Of a stretch of 64,000 nt of DNA, positions 25,198 to 37,525 are shown in pieces. Each line of letters opens with the position of its first letter. Position 1 is the first letter of the stretch. The notes below the pieces were generated by a model. That model had not been told where the DNA came from. It was given only the letters and a program-made list of their open reading frames with translations, and did not search any database. Made by a program: the position numbers and the translations under genes. The DNA comes from Variovorax sp. PBL-E5 (lineage in GTDB: Bacteria > Pseudomonadota > Gammaproteobacteria > Burkholderiales > Burkholderiaceae_C), in assembly GCF_901827185.1 (NCBI RefSeq), contig NZ_LR594673.1, positions 248,001 through 312,000 on the forward strand. The letters run 5' to 3'.

Positions 25198-26796
25198 ATG
25201 CAGGAATCCCGGCGCGACTTCGTGGGCCAATCGGCTGGCTTGCTCTTTTCGCTGACGGCGCTCGCGCCGGCGTGGGCTCAGCCGGCCGCGCGGCAAGGTG
25301 GGACCGTCACGTTGGCGTCCCAGACCATGCGAACGCTCAACTCGGCGATCCAGTCGGGCAACGCGACCGGTGTTCCGGCGACGCAGATCTTCGCCGGGCT
25401 CGTGCAACTCGACAGTCGTTTCAAGCCGCAGCCCTACCTCGCCCGCAGTTGGGAAGTCTCTCCGGACGGGCTGGTGGTTCGCTTCAAGCTCGTCGAAGGC
25501 GCGACCTTCCATGACGGCCGGCCGATCAGGGCGCGCGATGTCGCGTTCTCGATCGAAACGGTCAAGGCATCGCACCCGTTGATGTCGGTGACCTATTCGG
25601 CCGTGCTCGAATCGGTGCGCGCGGTGGATGACCTGACGGTGGAGATCCGCCTGAAGCATCCGTTCCAAGGCTTGTTCGGCGTGCTGACGCCGGCGCTCAC
25701 GCCGATCATCCCGGAGCACGTCTACGGGCCGGCCAACGGGCCGATCCAGACCAACCCGGCCAACGCGAAACCCGTCGGCTCCGGCCCGTTCCGGTTCGTC
25801 GAATGGAAGGCCGGCGAATACGTGATCCTGGAGCGCAACCCCCATTTCTTCCGGCCGAATCGGCCGTACCTGGAACGCGTGGTGCTGAAGATCGCCGAAG
25901 ATTCTCTGTCGCGCAGACTCATGCTCGAACGGGGCGATATCGACTATCTCCCGTTCTCCTTCCTGCGGATTCCGGACATGGTGAGTCTGCGGTCCAACCC
26001 GAACATGGTGACGGTGCGCTCGGGCTATGAAGCACTCGGTCCTGTTGCCTACCTCGAGATGAACCTGCGCCAGGCGCCACTGAACGATCTGCGCGTACGC
26101 CAGGCGATCGCCCACGCGATCGACAAGGACTTCATCGTCAAGACGCTGCATCACAAGCTGTCGAAGCGGCTGGACGGCCCGCTGCACAGCGGGAACGAGT
26201 ACTTCGACGCGAAGGCCGTCACGGTCTATCCGACCGACCTGGCCAAGGCCAACGCCTTGCTCGATGCGGCCGGCCATTTGCGAAAGGCAGAGGGCACCCG
26301 TTTCGCGCTGACGCTGGACATCCCGACCTTCGACCCGGACAGCATGTCGCTGGTGGCCGAGTACCTGCGATCCCAGCTGCGGCGCGTGGGCATCGACATC
26401 ACGCTGCGCATGTCCACCGATCTCGCCGACTGGTCCAACAAGGTCGGACAGTGGAACTATCAATTGACGATGAATTCGACGTGGAACTGGTCCGACCCGC
26501 TGGTGGGCGTGCATCGTTCCTTCCTCAGCTCGAACATCAAGAAGGTGGCGTGGAGCAACACGGGCGGCTATTCGAATCCGAAGGTGGACGACCTGCTCGA
26601 TCGCGCGGCCGTGGAGCCGGACCCCGGCAGGCGCCGCGCCTTGTACGCGGATTTCCAGAAGACGGTCACCGCGGACTTGCCGCTGATCTGGACCAACGAA
26701 AGCATCTACGTCACGTTCCACCACAAGCGGGTGAAGAACGTTCCGAACGGCGTGTTCGGCGCGCTCGCGCCCTTCGACGAGATCGTGGTCGCATGA
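25198..26796 (+). CDS. ABC transporter substrate-binding protein, family 5 (peptide/opine type)
   Basis: A 532-residue periplasmic binding protein. The N-terminus SRRDFVGQSAGLLFSLTAL is a twin-arginine (Tat) signal ending near AWAQ, so it is likely exported folded. The mature part has SWEVSPDGLVVRFKLVEGA and FHDGRPIRARDVAFSIE, the SBP_bac_5 signature, and VRQAIAHAIDKDFI further on. The family binds peptides, nickel, glutathione, opines or other small ligands. No DppB/C/D/F-type genes are nearby, so it must share a transporter. The ATG at 25198 follows GGAGAA; another ATG lies 12 bases upstream. Its stop overlaps the HyuA-type gene by four bases. Confidence 0.87.
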   Translation: MQESRRDFVGQSAGLLFSLTALAPAWAQPAARQGGTVTLASQTMRTLNSAIQSGNATGVPATQIFAGLVQLDSRFKPQPYLARSWEVSPDGLVVRFKLVEGATFHDGRPIRARDVAFSIETVKASHPLMSVTYSAVLESVRAVDDLTVEIRLKHPFQGLFGVLTPALTPIIPEHVYGPANGPIQTNPANAKPVGSGPFRFVEWKAGEYVILERNPHFFRPNRPYLERVVLKIAEDSLSRRLMLERGDIDYLPFSFLRIPDMVSLRSNPNMVTVRSGYEALGPVAYLEMNLRQAPLNDLRVRQAIAHAIDKDFIVKTLHHKLSKRLDGPLHSGNEYFDAKAVTVYPTDLAKANALLDAAGHLRKAEGTRFALTLDIPTFDPDSMSLVAEYLRSQLRRVGIDITLRMSTDLADWSNKVGQWNYQLTMNSTWNWSDPLVGVHRSFLSSNIKKVAWSNTGGYSNPKVDDLLDRAAVEPDPGRRRALYADFQKTVTADLPLIWTNESIYVTFHHKRVKNVPNGVFGALAPFDEIVVA

Positions 26797-28868
26797 TCGC
26801 GCTGTCTGCAGACGTCGGTGGCACGTTCACCGACCTCGTCATCGCGGACGGGCGCACCGGCGCGACCTATGCCGAGAAGGTGCTCAGCACACCGGGATCC
26901 AGCGACGCCATCTGCAACGGCATCGAGCGGCTGGCGCGCCGTGCCGGTGTGGCTGCGAGCGACATCGACAGCTTCGTCCACGGTTTCACGATCGCGACCA
27001 ACGCCTGGCTCACCCGGTCGGGCGCGCGGGTGGCGCTCGCGGTCACTGCCGGCTTTCGCGATGTGCTCGAGATCGGCACGCAGCGCCGGCCGCAAACCTA
27101 CTCGCTGACCCAGCAGCGGCTCGCGCCGCTGGTGCCGCGCTCCCGCGTGATCGAAGTCGACGAACGGACCGATTCGGCCGGCCAGGTGGTCCGTGCGCTG
27201 TCCGCGGCCGACGCGGCCCGCGCCGCCGATGCGATCGCTGCGGTCGAACCGGAAGCCGTGGCCGTGTGCCTTCTGTTCAGCCACCTCGACGACACGCATG
27301 AACGCCTGCTGCTGGAGGCGCTGCGCAAGCGCCTGCCCGACGTGCCGGTGTACCTGAGCAGCGTGATCAATCCGCAGATCGAGGAGTACCCGCGCGCCAA
27401 CACCACCGTCACGGCCGCCTACGTGGGCCCGGCCGTCGACCAGTACATCGGAAAGCTGGAGCGCGCGTTGCCGAAGATCGGCGTGCGTGCGCCGATCCTG
27501 ATGATGCGCAGCGACGGCGGCGTGTCGACGGTGCGCGCCGCGCGCGACAACCCCGCAAGCATGCTGCTCTCGGGACCGGCGGGCGGCGTGATCGCGGGAC
27601 AGGGCATCAGCCACGACCTGGCCGTGCCCGAGCTCATCACCTTCGACATGGGCGGCACTTCGGCCGACTTCTCCCTGCTCAGCGACGGCCAGTCGCGCAT
27701 GGCGAATGAGCGGCTGCTCAAGGGCGAAGTGCTGCGCATCGCGTCGCTCGACATCCAGACCATCTCGGCCGGTGGCGGCTCGATCGGCTGGGTCGATCTC
27801 GGTGGTGCCATCCGCGTCGGGCCCACATCGGCCGGCTCGGTGCCCGGCCCCGCGTGCTACGGCCTGGGCGGGGAGCACCCGACCTTGACCGACGCCGCGC
27901 TCATCACCGGGCTGCTGAATGCAGACGAGTATCTGAATGGCGAGATGCAGCTCGACCTGGCCGCCGCGCGCCGCGCCGTCGATGCGCATGTGGCGCAACC
28001 GCTGGGCGTGCCGATCGAGGAAGCGGCCTTCGGCATGCTGACGATGGCCAATGTCCAGATGGCGCAGGCGATCCGCGGGCTGTCGGTGGAGCGCGGCTAC
28101 GACGTACGCAACTTCGCTTTGCTGTCGTTCGGCGGCGCCGGTTCGATCTTCGCGCCCTTCCTCGCACGCGACCTGGGCATGTCGGAGGTCTTGATTCCGC
28201 TGCGGCCGGGCGTTCTTTCCGCGGAGGGTCTGTTGCTGTCGGACATTCGTTACGCGCTGCAGAAATCCTTTCACGGATCCCTGGAGGCCGTTGCGCCCGA
28301 GGCCCTGCGAGAAGCCTACAAGGCGCTGCGGCAACGCGCCGAAGAGGCGTTCGCGCGGGACGAGGTCGCACCCGCCGACCGCGACATGCGGCCGCTCGCC
28401 GATCTGCGCTTCCAGGGACAGATGCACGAGCTGACGGTCGAGATGCCTGCCGCCGTGCTCGAAGACTGGTGGTCCGCGGCGGATGTGTTCGAGCTGTTCC
28501 GCGCGCGGCATGAACGCGAGTTCGGCTTCGCCGACGCGGCCTCGCCGGCGGAGATCGTCAACGTGCGCATCGAGGCGGTCGGGCGTGTGCGCAGGCCGCA
28601 GGCGCAGCAGGACACGCACCGCGATGACCGTGATGACAACAGCCGCCCCGCTGCGCCGCCGCGCACGCGCGACATCTATCTGGGGCCGCAAACGGGATGG
28701 GTGCGCAGCCGCGTCATGGCGCGCTCGCAACTGCGCGAGGGCGACACCGTCCCCGGCCCGCTGGTCGTCAATCAGCCCGACACGACCGTGTTCGTTCTGC
28801 CGCAGCAGAGCCTGTGCGTCGCACCGGGCGGCATTCTTCGAATCCGTGATCGCGAGGTAGCGCAATGA
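26793..28868 (+). CDS. hyuA: Hydantoinase/oxoprolinase family protein, A subunit
   Basis: A 691-residue protein of the HyuA type. It opens with the actin-like ATPase phosphate loop DVGGTFTDLVIADG, has VHGFTIATNAWLTRSGARVA in the hydantoinase A N-terminal region, and FDMGGTSADFSLL as the second phosphate motif in the main domain. These enzymes open cyclic amides such as hydantoins or 5-oxoproline with ATP hydrolysis, working with the B subunit. The start overlaps the binding protein stop and the stop overlaps the B subunit start, each by four bases. Candidates include N-methylhydantoinase, caprolactamase, 5-oxoprolinase or acetone carboxylase relatives; sequence alone does not separate them. 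Confidence 0.88.
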   Translation: MIALSADVGGTFTDLVIADGRTGATYAEKVLSTPGSSDAICNGIERLARRAGVAASDIDSFVHGFTIATNAWLTRSGARVALAVTAGFRDVLEIGTQRRPQTYSLTQQRLAPLVPRSRVIEVDERTDSAGQVVRALSAADAARAADAIAAVEPEAVAVCLLFSHLDDTHERLLLEALRKRLPDVPVYLSSVINPQIEEYPRANTTVTAAYVGPAVDQYIGKLERALPKIGVRAPILMMRSDGGVSTVRAARDNPASMLLSGPAGGVIAGQGISHDLAVPELITFDMGGTSADFSLLSDGQSRMANERLLKGEVLRIASLDIQTISAGGGSIGWVDLGGAIRVGPTSAGSVPGPACYGLGGEHPTLTDAALITGLLNADEYLNGEMQLDLAAARRAVDAHVAQPLGVPIEEAAFGMLTMANVQMAQAIRGLSVERGYDVRNFALLSFGGAGSIFAPFLARDLGMSEVLIPLRPGVLSAEGLLLSDIRYALQKSFHGSLEAVAPEALREAYKALRQRAEEAFARDEVAPADRDMRPLADLRFQGQMHELTVEMPAAVLEDWWSAADVFELFRARHEREFGFADAASPAEIVNVRIEAVGRVRRPQAQQDTHRDDRDDNSRPAAPPRTRDIYLGPQTGWVRSRVMARSQLREGDTVPGPLVVNQPDTTVFVLPQQSLCVAPGGILRIRDREVAQ

Positions 28869-30520
28869 GTGGCGTGGCAAATCTTCTGGACCGCGATGTC
28901 TTCCAGTTCCAGCTCAGCGCGATCGCCGAGGAAATGTCGGCCGCACTGCGGCGCTCGGCGTTCTCGCCCATCATCTGGGACATGCTCGACTATTCCTGCG
29001 CGGTCTTCACGGCCGGCGGCGAATTGCTGGCGCAGGCCGAGACGATTCCTGCCCAGCTGGGCGTGATGGGCCATGCGCTGCAGGGCGCGGCCCGCGAGAT
29101 CCCGCTCGACACCTGGCGGGAAGGCGATGTCCTCATCTGCAACGATCCCTACCGGGGTTGCACGCACACGCCCGACGTCGTTCTCTTCAGCCCGGTGTTC
29201 GCCGGCGGCCGGCTGGTCGCGATCGCCTCGACGATTGCCCATCATGTGGACATCGGCGGCAAGCTTCCCAGCACGACGGCGCCCGACAACCTGGAGGTGT
29301 TCGCCGAAGGCTTGCTGTTCCCGCCCATGAAGCTCGTGGAAGGCGGCGTTCGCAACGAAACCATCTTCAGGTTCATCGAAGGCAACGTGCGCAATCCGCG
29401 GGCTTGCATCGGCGACCTGTCGGCCCAGATCGCGGGCTGCCGCACCGGCGAGCGGCGCGTTGCCGAGCTGAGCGACCGCTACGGGCGCGAGCGATTCCTC
29501 GAGCTGGCCGGCGAATGCCTGGACTACGGCGAGCGCTATGTCCGCAACGCCCTGCGGGCGCTGCCCAGCGTGGTACGCCGCGCCGAGCTGCTGATGGAGG
29601 ACGACGTCAGCAGCCCGGAACCCCTGCGCATCGCCGTCGAAGTGACGATCGGCGAGGCGGACATCACCATCGATTTCACCGGCACCGACCGGCAGCGGCG
29701 CAATGCCCTGAATTGCCCGCTGTCTTCCACCCACTCGATGGCGCTGTACGCCATTCGCGGCCTCACGGCGGCCGACGGCCCGCGCAATGAAGGCGGCAAC
29801 CGAGCGGTGCGCATTCGCGTACCCGAGGGATCGTTCCTCAATCCGACGCGGCCGGCAGCGGTGGGCAATCGCCACTTCGCGCAGCAGGCGGTGGCCGACG
29901 TGGTCCTCAAGGCACTGGTCGACGTGGTGCCCGAGCGCTCGTCGGCCGGCTCGCAGATTTCCTTTCCCGGCCTGCGGGCCGGCGGCTTCGATCCGCGCGG
30001 CGGCCCCGCCGAGCCGCCGCGCTATTTCATCCTGCACGACATCATCGGCGGCGGCATGGGCGGCTTCGATGGCGGCGACGGGCTCGACGCGGTGGACACG
30101 CACGGCGGCAACTGCGGCGTCCTGTCGGCGGAGATCGTCGAGACGATCAGCCCTGTGCGCGTGCGGTGCAGCGAACTCGTTCAGGGGTCGGGCGGCCCGG
30201 GGCGGCAGCGCGGCGGACTCGCGATGCGCCGCGATTACGAGATGCTGGCCGACGACCTCATGGTCAGCGTCTTCTTCCAGCAAGGCAATGCAGCGACGGC
30301 GCCCTGGGGCGCATTCGGCGGCGAAGCCGGCCGGCCGGCTTCGGCGGTCCTGAACCCCGGTCGGCCCGACGCCCGCTCGCTGTCGACGAAGGCGATCGGC
30401 GTCGGGCTGCGTCGAGGTGATGTGGTGCGGCTGGAAAGCGCGGGCGGCGGGGGGTGGGGTCCGGCGAGCGAGCGCGACCCGGCCCTGACGGCCCGCGATG
30501 CCGGCGAGTCCTATGTCTGA
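28865..30520 (+). CDS. hyuB: Hydantoinase/oxoprolinase family protein, B subunit
   Basis: A 551-residue HyuB-type subunit. Typical stretches are FQFQLSAIAEEMSAALRRSA, EGDVLICNDPYRGCTHTPDV, DIGGKLPSTTAPDN and the Gly-rich ending with SGGPGRQRGGL and ESAGGGGWG. The HIDH-like metal site of the family is partly visible as HHVDIGG. It pairs with the A subunit, whose stop it overlaps by four bases, to hydrolyse a cyclic amide with ATP. The FAD oxidase gene begins just before its stop, so the three genes form one translational chain. Confidence 0.88.
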   Translation: MSGVANLLDRDVFQFQLSAIAEEMSAALRRSAFSPIIWDMLDYSCAVFTAGGELLAQAETIPAQLGVMGHALQGAAREIPLDTWREGDVLICNDPYRGCTHTPDVVLFSPVFAGGRLVAIASTIAHHVDIGGKLPSTTAPDNLEVFAEGLLFPPMKLVEGGVRNETIFRFIEGNVRNPRACIGDLSAQIAGCRTGERRVAELSDRYGRERFLELAGECLDYGERYVRNALRALPSVVRRAELLMEDDVSSPEPLRIAVEVTIGEADITIDFTGTDRQRRNALNCPLSSTHSMALYAIRGLTAADGPRNEGGNRAVRIRVPEGSFLNPTRPAAVGNRHFAQQAVADVVLKALVDVVPERSSAGSQISFPGLRAGGFDPRGGPAEPPRYFILHDIIGGGMGGFDGGDGLDAVDTHGGNCGVLSAEIVETISPVRVRCSELVQGSGGPGRQRGGLAMRRDYEMLADDLMVSVFFQQGNAATAPWGAFGGEAGRPASAVLNPGRPDARSLSTKAIGVGLRRGDVVRLESAGGGGWGPASERDPALTARDAGESYV

Positions 30521-31847
30521 CAGTCATTCGATCGCGATACGCCAATCGGTCCAGACATCGGTGGAGCGGCCGGGCGACGGACTGGACCGATCGCTGTGGG
30601 CGCGGACCGCACCGGCAGCGCCGGCGCTGCCGGTGCTGCGCGGCAGCCACCGTGCCGAGGTGGTGGTGGTCGGCGCGGGATACACGGGGCTCGCCACGGC
30701 GCTGGCGCTGATCGAGCACGGCGTTCAGGTGGCCATCGTGGACGCTCGCGAACCCGGCTTTGGTGCCTCCGGCCGCAATGGCGGCCAGGTGATTCCGGTG
30801 TTCAAGCATGAACCCCAGGCCATCATGGCGCGCTTCGGCGAGGAAGCGGGACGCGACATGATCGACATGGTCATGCGCTCGGCCGACGATGTCTTCGCGC
30901 TGATCGACAAGTACGGCATTGCCTGCGACGCCGAGCGCACGGGCTGGATCCAGGGTGCCCGCAACGCCGCCAGCGGGCAGGTGCTGCATCGGCGCTGCCT
31001 GGCCTGGCGCAAGGTCGGCGCCGACGCGCGGCCGTTGGACGCCGACGAGATCGCGCAGCTGTCCGGCACCACGCATTTCCGATCGGGCTGGTTGCTCGGC
31101 AACGCCGGCAGCGTGAATCCGCTCAAGTACGCGCGTGGCCTGGCGAGCGCGGCCGTCGGCCGCGGCGCTTCGCTGTTCGTCGGTTCGCCGGTGGTCCGCC
31201 TCGAATCCGTGGACGGCGCATGGCGCGTCGCCACGCCGGAAGGCGAGCTTCATGCGCGCCGCGTCGTGCTCGCGACCAACGGGTACTCCACGCGCTTGTG
31301 GCCCGGTCTTCGCGAATCCATCGTGCCGCTGTATTCGATGCAGATCGCCACCGATCCGCTGCCCGCCGCGCTCGGCGCGAGCATCCTGCCGCGCCGGCAG
31401 ACGATGACCGACGACCGGCACCTCGTTCACTACTTCCGGCGCGACGCGGCCGGGCGTTTCGTGATCGGCGCGCGCGGGCCTTTCCGGCCGGACCCGAGCG
31501 CCCACGACGCGCGCCGGCTGATCGCGATGGCCAGGCGTCTCTATCCGCAGCTCGATGAAGTCGCGTTTCCGTTTCGCTGGGCCGGCCGCGTCGCGATGAC
31601 GCCCGATTTCATGCCACACCTGCACCGCCTGGCGCCGGGCCTGACGACCGCGCTCGGCTTCAATGGCCGGGGCGTTGCAATGACCGCCGCGATGGGCCGC
31701 GTGCTCGCACAGGCCTGCCTGGACGACGGCGACCGGCGGCTGCCCTACCCGGTGTCCGCACTGCGCCCGATTCCACTGCACCGCCTGCATCGCGCAGGGG
31801 TGCAAATGATGATGTCGTACTACCGTTTGCGCGACCGGCTCGCCTGA
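30513..31847 (+). CDS. FAD-dependent amine/amino acid oxidase, DAO family (PuuB-like)
   Basis: A 444-residue flavoprotein. The PuuB-like leader (SLWARTAPAAPALPVLRG) precedes the FAD dinucleotide fold VVVVGAGYTGLATALALIEH, followed by GASGRNGGQVIPVF, the covalent or tight FAD-binding segment of glycine/sarcosine oxidase relatives. A C-terminal GFNGRGVAMTAAMGRVLA motif closes the FAD site. It should oxidise a secondary or primary amine to imine with O2 or another acceptor. The ATG at 30513 overlaps the HyuB stop; an alternative ATG at 30498 adds five residues. In context it could oxidise an N-alkyl amino acid released by the hydantoinase, which is inference. Confidence 0.83.
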   Translation: MSDSHSIAIRQSVQTSVERPGDGLDRSLWARTAPAAPALPVLRGSHRAEVVVVGAGYTGLATALALIEHGVQVAIVDAREPGFGASGRNGGQVIPVFKHEPQAIMARFGEEAGRDMIDMVMRSADDVFALIDKYGIACDAERTGWIQGARNAASGQVLHRRCLAWRKVGADARPLDADEIAQLSGTTHFRSGWLLGNAGSVNPLKYARGLASAAVGRGASLFVGSPVVRLESVDGAWRVATPEGELHARRVVLATNGYSTRLWPGLRESIVPLYSMQIATDPLPAALGASILPRRQTMTDDRHLVHYFRRDAAGRFVIGARGPFRPDPSAHDARRLIAMARRLYPQLDEVAFPFRWAGRVAMTPDFMPHLHRLAPGLTTALGFNGRGVAMTAAMGRVLAQACLDDGDRRLPYPVSALRPIPLHRLHRAGVQMMMSYYRLRDRLA

Positions 31848-31950
31848 GCGCCGATCGCTCGCGAGCGGTGCGCCGGGTCTCTGCGCCATCGCTTCTCGGG
31901 CGCATCTGCAACGCCTGATTCAAGAGCTCCGCCACGCGCTGATACCGATA

Positions 31951-31970
31951 GACAATTGTCGATGGACAAT
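31951..31970. promoter_or_regulatory. GACAATTGTC palindrome before the DedA gene
   Basis: A perfect 10-bp palindrome at 31951-31960 is followed by a third half-site GACAAT at 31965-31970. It sits 38 bases before the DedA start in a region more AT-rich than its flanks. Possible operator; no regulator is assigned. Confidence 0.3.
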
Positions 31971-31998
31971 GGCGGTGATGTTCGGAAGGGAATCCGGT

Positions 31999-32592
31999 AT
32001 GTACCTGGCGCATCTGGTCTCCCACTACGGGTATGCCGCCGTGTTCGCCGGCAGCCTGCTCGAGGGCGAGTCCGTGCTGTTGCTGGCGGGTCTTGCGGCC
32101 CATCGCGGCTATCTCTCGTTGATCCCGGTCGTGGCGCTGGCGTTCTGCGGCGGGACGCTGGGCGATCAGATTCTTTTTCATCTGGGCCGCCGCTATGGCG
32201 CCGTCATGCTGCGCCGGTCGCCGGCCATGGCGGCGCGCATCCGGCTCGTCACGCCGCTGATTGAACGTCACCAGGCGGCCTTGATCATCGGCGTGCGATT
32301 CATGTATGGCCTGCGCCTCATCGGGCCCTTCGCGATCGGCATGACCGACGTGTCGGCCTTCCGGTTTGCGCGGCTGAACATGCTCGGCGCCGCGCTCTGG
32401 GCGCCGCTGTTCACGGGCCTGGGCTATCTGTTCGGTCAGACGCTGCACTGGCTGATCGCCGACCTCGATCGCTACGAAGGCATGGCCCTGTTGGCGGGTG
32501 TTGCCATCGCCGCCGCAGTGGGCCTGGTTCGCTGGCTGTGCATGCGCCGTCGCCGGCGAGCAGATGGATGCCCAAGGGCAAGCTCGTCCTGA
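31999..32592 (+). CDS. DedA/SNARE-associated family membrane protein
   Basis: A 197-residue membrane protein with about five hydrophobic segments. The family motifs are present: YGYAAVFAGSLLEGESVLLL with the functional Glu pair, GDQILFHLGRRYG (the F/Y-x-x-G-R loop) and RFMYGLRLIGPFAIGMTDVS. DedA proteins act in membrane homeostasis and lipid flipping (undecaprenyl phosphate or phosphatidylethanolamine). The ATG at 31999 follows GGAAGGGAA and starts directly at the first amphipathic helix; an in-frame ATG 30 bases earlier is less likely. It is separate from the oxidase operon and convergent with the redoxin gene. Confidence 0.85.
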   Translation: MYLAHLVSHYGYAAVFAGSLLEGESVLLLAGLAAHRGYLSLIPVVALAFCGGTLGDQILFHLGRRYGAVMLRRSPAMAARIRLVTPLIERHQAALIIGVRFMYGLRLIGPFAIGMTDVSAFRFARLNMLGAALWAPLFTGLGYLFGQTLHWLIADLDRYEGMALLAGVAIAAAVGLVRWLCMRRRRRADGCPRASSS

Positions 32593-32620
32593 GCGGGACG
32601 GCGCAGCAGTCGCGTCCCGC
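32593..32620. terminator. Stem-loop between convergent DedA and redoxin genes
   Basis: GCGGGACG (32593-32600) and CGTCCCGC (32613-32620) are perfect 8-base complements around a 12-base loop, starting right after the DedA stop and ending before the redoxin stop. A short T-run (CTTTGT) follows on the plus strand. Position between convergent genes fits a terminator usable from both sides. Confidence 0.6.
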
Positions 32621-32629
32621 CGGGCTTTG

Positions 32630-33292
32630 TCAGGCAACGCAGGCGCGTGCCGCGTCGAGGATCACCTCCTCGGACGGAAACTTGCCGATGCCGGCCAGGC
32701 CCTCGGCGCCGCACTCGATGTTCGCCCAGCGCACGATGCCCTCGCGATCGATCAGGAACAGCGCCTTCAGCTGCGGCCACTGCCGCTCGACCTCGCCCTG
32801 GTCGGTCGGCGTGTAGGCGTAGCCATCGCGTTCCTGCATCAGCTTGGCCACCTCGGCGATCGGCAACGGTTCAGGCAGGTCGCCGAATGGATTGATGCGG
32901 GTCTCGGCCATGGCCTGCAGCATGTCGGGCGTGGGTTCCGGTTTGGGCACCCGGTAGGCACGGTGCGTTGTCAGATCGGGGTCGGCGGCCAGGCGCAGCC
33001 GCGTCGGCCGGAACTTGAAGTACAGCCGCGCGTTCTCCGGCTCGGTGGCCACCACGGCGACGGTCTCGACACCCAGCGCCTTCAGCCTGCTCTCGAAGTT
33101 GCCGAGCTGGACGAGCTGCCGCCGGCAGAACGGACACCACAGGCCCAACAGCAGCGCCAGGAACAGCGGACTGCGTCCGCGGTATTGGTCGAGTGAAACG
33201 ACCTCGGGTCCGGCCACCGCCGGCAGCGCGAAGTCAGGGGCCGCGTCTCCCGGCGCCATGGGCGGAAGCATCGCCGCAGTTGAGGTTGTCAT
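32630..33292 (-). CDS. Redoxin (AhpC/TSA-like) domain protein
   Basis: A 220-residue thioredoxin-fold protein. It begins AAPDFALPAVAGPEVVSLDQ, continues LLGLWCPFCRRQL with the CxxC pair C53 and C56, and has VVATEPENARLYFKF and LIDREGIVRWAN, the pattern of AhpC/TSA or peroxiredoxin-Q-like redoxins. It probably reduces peroxides or disulfides in the cytoplasm, as no signal peptide is seen. The ATG at 33292 follows GGAAGGAG. It lies 23 bases downstream of the large cyclase/ATPase gene on the same strand, so the two may share a transcript. An upstream in-frame extension to 33373 overlaps the cyclase gene and is rejected. Confidence 0.8.
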   Translation of the reverse strand: MTTSTAAMLPPMAPGDAAPDFALPAVAGPEVVSLDQYRGRSPLFLALLLGLWCPFCRRQLVQLGNFESRLKALGVETVAVVATEPENARLYFKFRPTRLRLAADPDLTTHRAYRVPKPEPTPDMLQAMAETRINPFGDLPEPLPIAEVAKLMQERDGYAYTPTDQGEVERQWPQLKALFLIDREGIVRWANIECGAEGLAGIGKFPSEEVILDAARACVA

Positions 33293-33315
33293 GTCCGGAC
33301 TCCTTCCAACAAAAA

Positions 33316-36627
<3,312 letters not shown>

Positions 36628-36775
36628 CGCGTGCCGCAATGCTGCGCCAATTCCGTTGGCGGCGCCACCGGATCGGCGTCGACCTCGGCCGGCGGTCCCT
36701 GGGATGCGATTGAACGCCCGGCAACCCCCAGTTGGTCCATCATTGCCCGACCAGGACCGGTTGGAGAGGACGCCC

Positions 36776-37486
36776 ATGTCAACGCTCGCATTGTTCGACG
36801 CCGCCGTTGCCGCCTTGAGCTCGGCCGTGGCCACGCCCTCCGGCATCATCGCGCTCTGCTCTGCGGGCGTCGCCGGCATGCTGGTGATCGTGAGTTCCTT
36901 CGTGAAGACCATGATCCCGCTGCGCTGCCTCGCGGTCGGCGGCAACCTGGGCTTTCTGATCTATGGCGCGCTGCATCCGTCGCTGATCATGGTGGTGTTG
37001 CACGGCGCGCTGCTGCCCATCAACATCTTCCGCGCGGCCGAAATGGCGCGCCTGACGCGCCGCGTACAGGAAGCCGCGGCGTCGAATGACCTGTCCGGCG
37101 TCTGGCTGCGCCCTTACATGCGCCGGCGGCGGCTGAAGAAGGATGCCGTGCTTTTCCGCAAGGGCGATGCGGCCACGCATCTGTATTTCCTCGTCGACGG
37201 ACGCATCGAGTTCGTGGAAATCGGGGAAACGATGGCGCCCGGCCGGCTGTTCGGCGAGATCGCGTTCTTTGCGCCCACCAAGTGCCGCAGCCTGACCGCC
37301 CGCTGCGTGACGAACTGCACCGTGCTGCAGATGGACGAGATGACTTTCAAGACGCTCTATTTCCAGAACCCGGCCTTCGGATTCGAGGTCGTGACCCTGG
37401 TGGCCGGACGGCTCTGGGCTGACCGGCAACGACTGGAAGAGCGACTCGCGGCCGCCATGCAAGTCGCCGGCCCGGCGCGGGGGTGA
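36776..37486 (+). CDS. Membrane-anchored cyclic nucleotide-binding domain protein
   Basis: A 236-residue protein with about three membrane helices in residues 20-86 and a cytoplasmic cNMP-binding domain from about 115 to 210. The phosphate-binding cassette is recognisable as RLFGEIAFFAPTKCRSLTA, keeping the Gly-Glu pair (G160, E161) and Arg171 that contact the cyclic phosphate in CRP-like domains. There is no DNA-binding domain. The ATG follows GGAGAGGA. It is divergent from the cyclase-domain gene with 148 bases between start codons, so the two may form a sensor pair. Ligand identity, cAMP or cGMP, is not decided by the sequence. Confidence 0.8.
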   Translation: MSTLALFDAAVAALSSAVATPSGIIALCSAGVAGMLVIVSSFVKTMIPLRCLAVGGNLGFLIYGALHPSLIMVVLHGALLPINIFRAAEMARLTRRVQEAAASNDLSGVWLRPYMRRRRLKKDAVLFRKGDAATHLYFLVDGRIEFVEIGETMAPGRLFGEIAFFAPTKCRSLTARCVTNCTVLQMDEMTFKTLYFQNPAFGFEVVTLVAGRLWADRQRLEERLAAAMQVAGPARG

Positions 37487-37525
37487 TTTATGTGTGAACA
37501 GGCCTAGCCAAGCGACCGACGCAGC

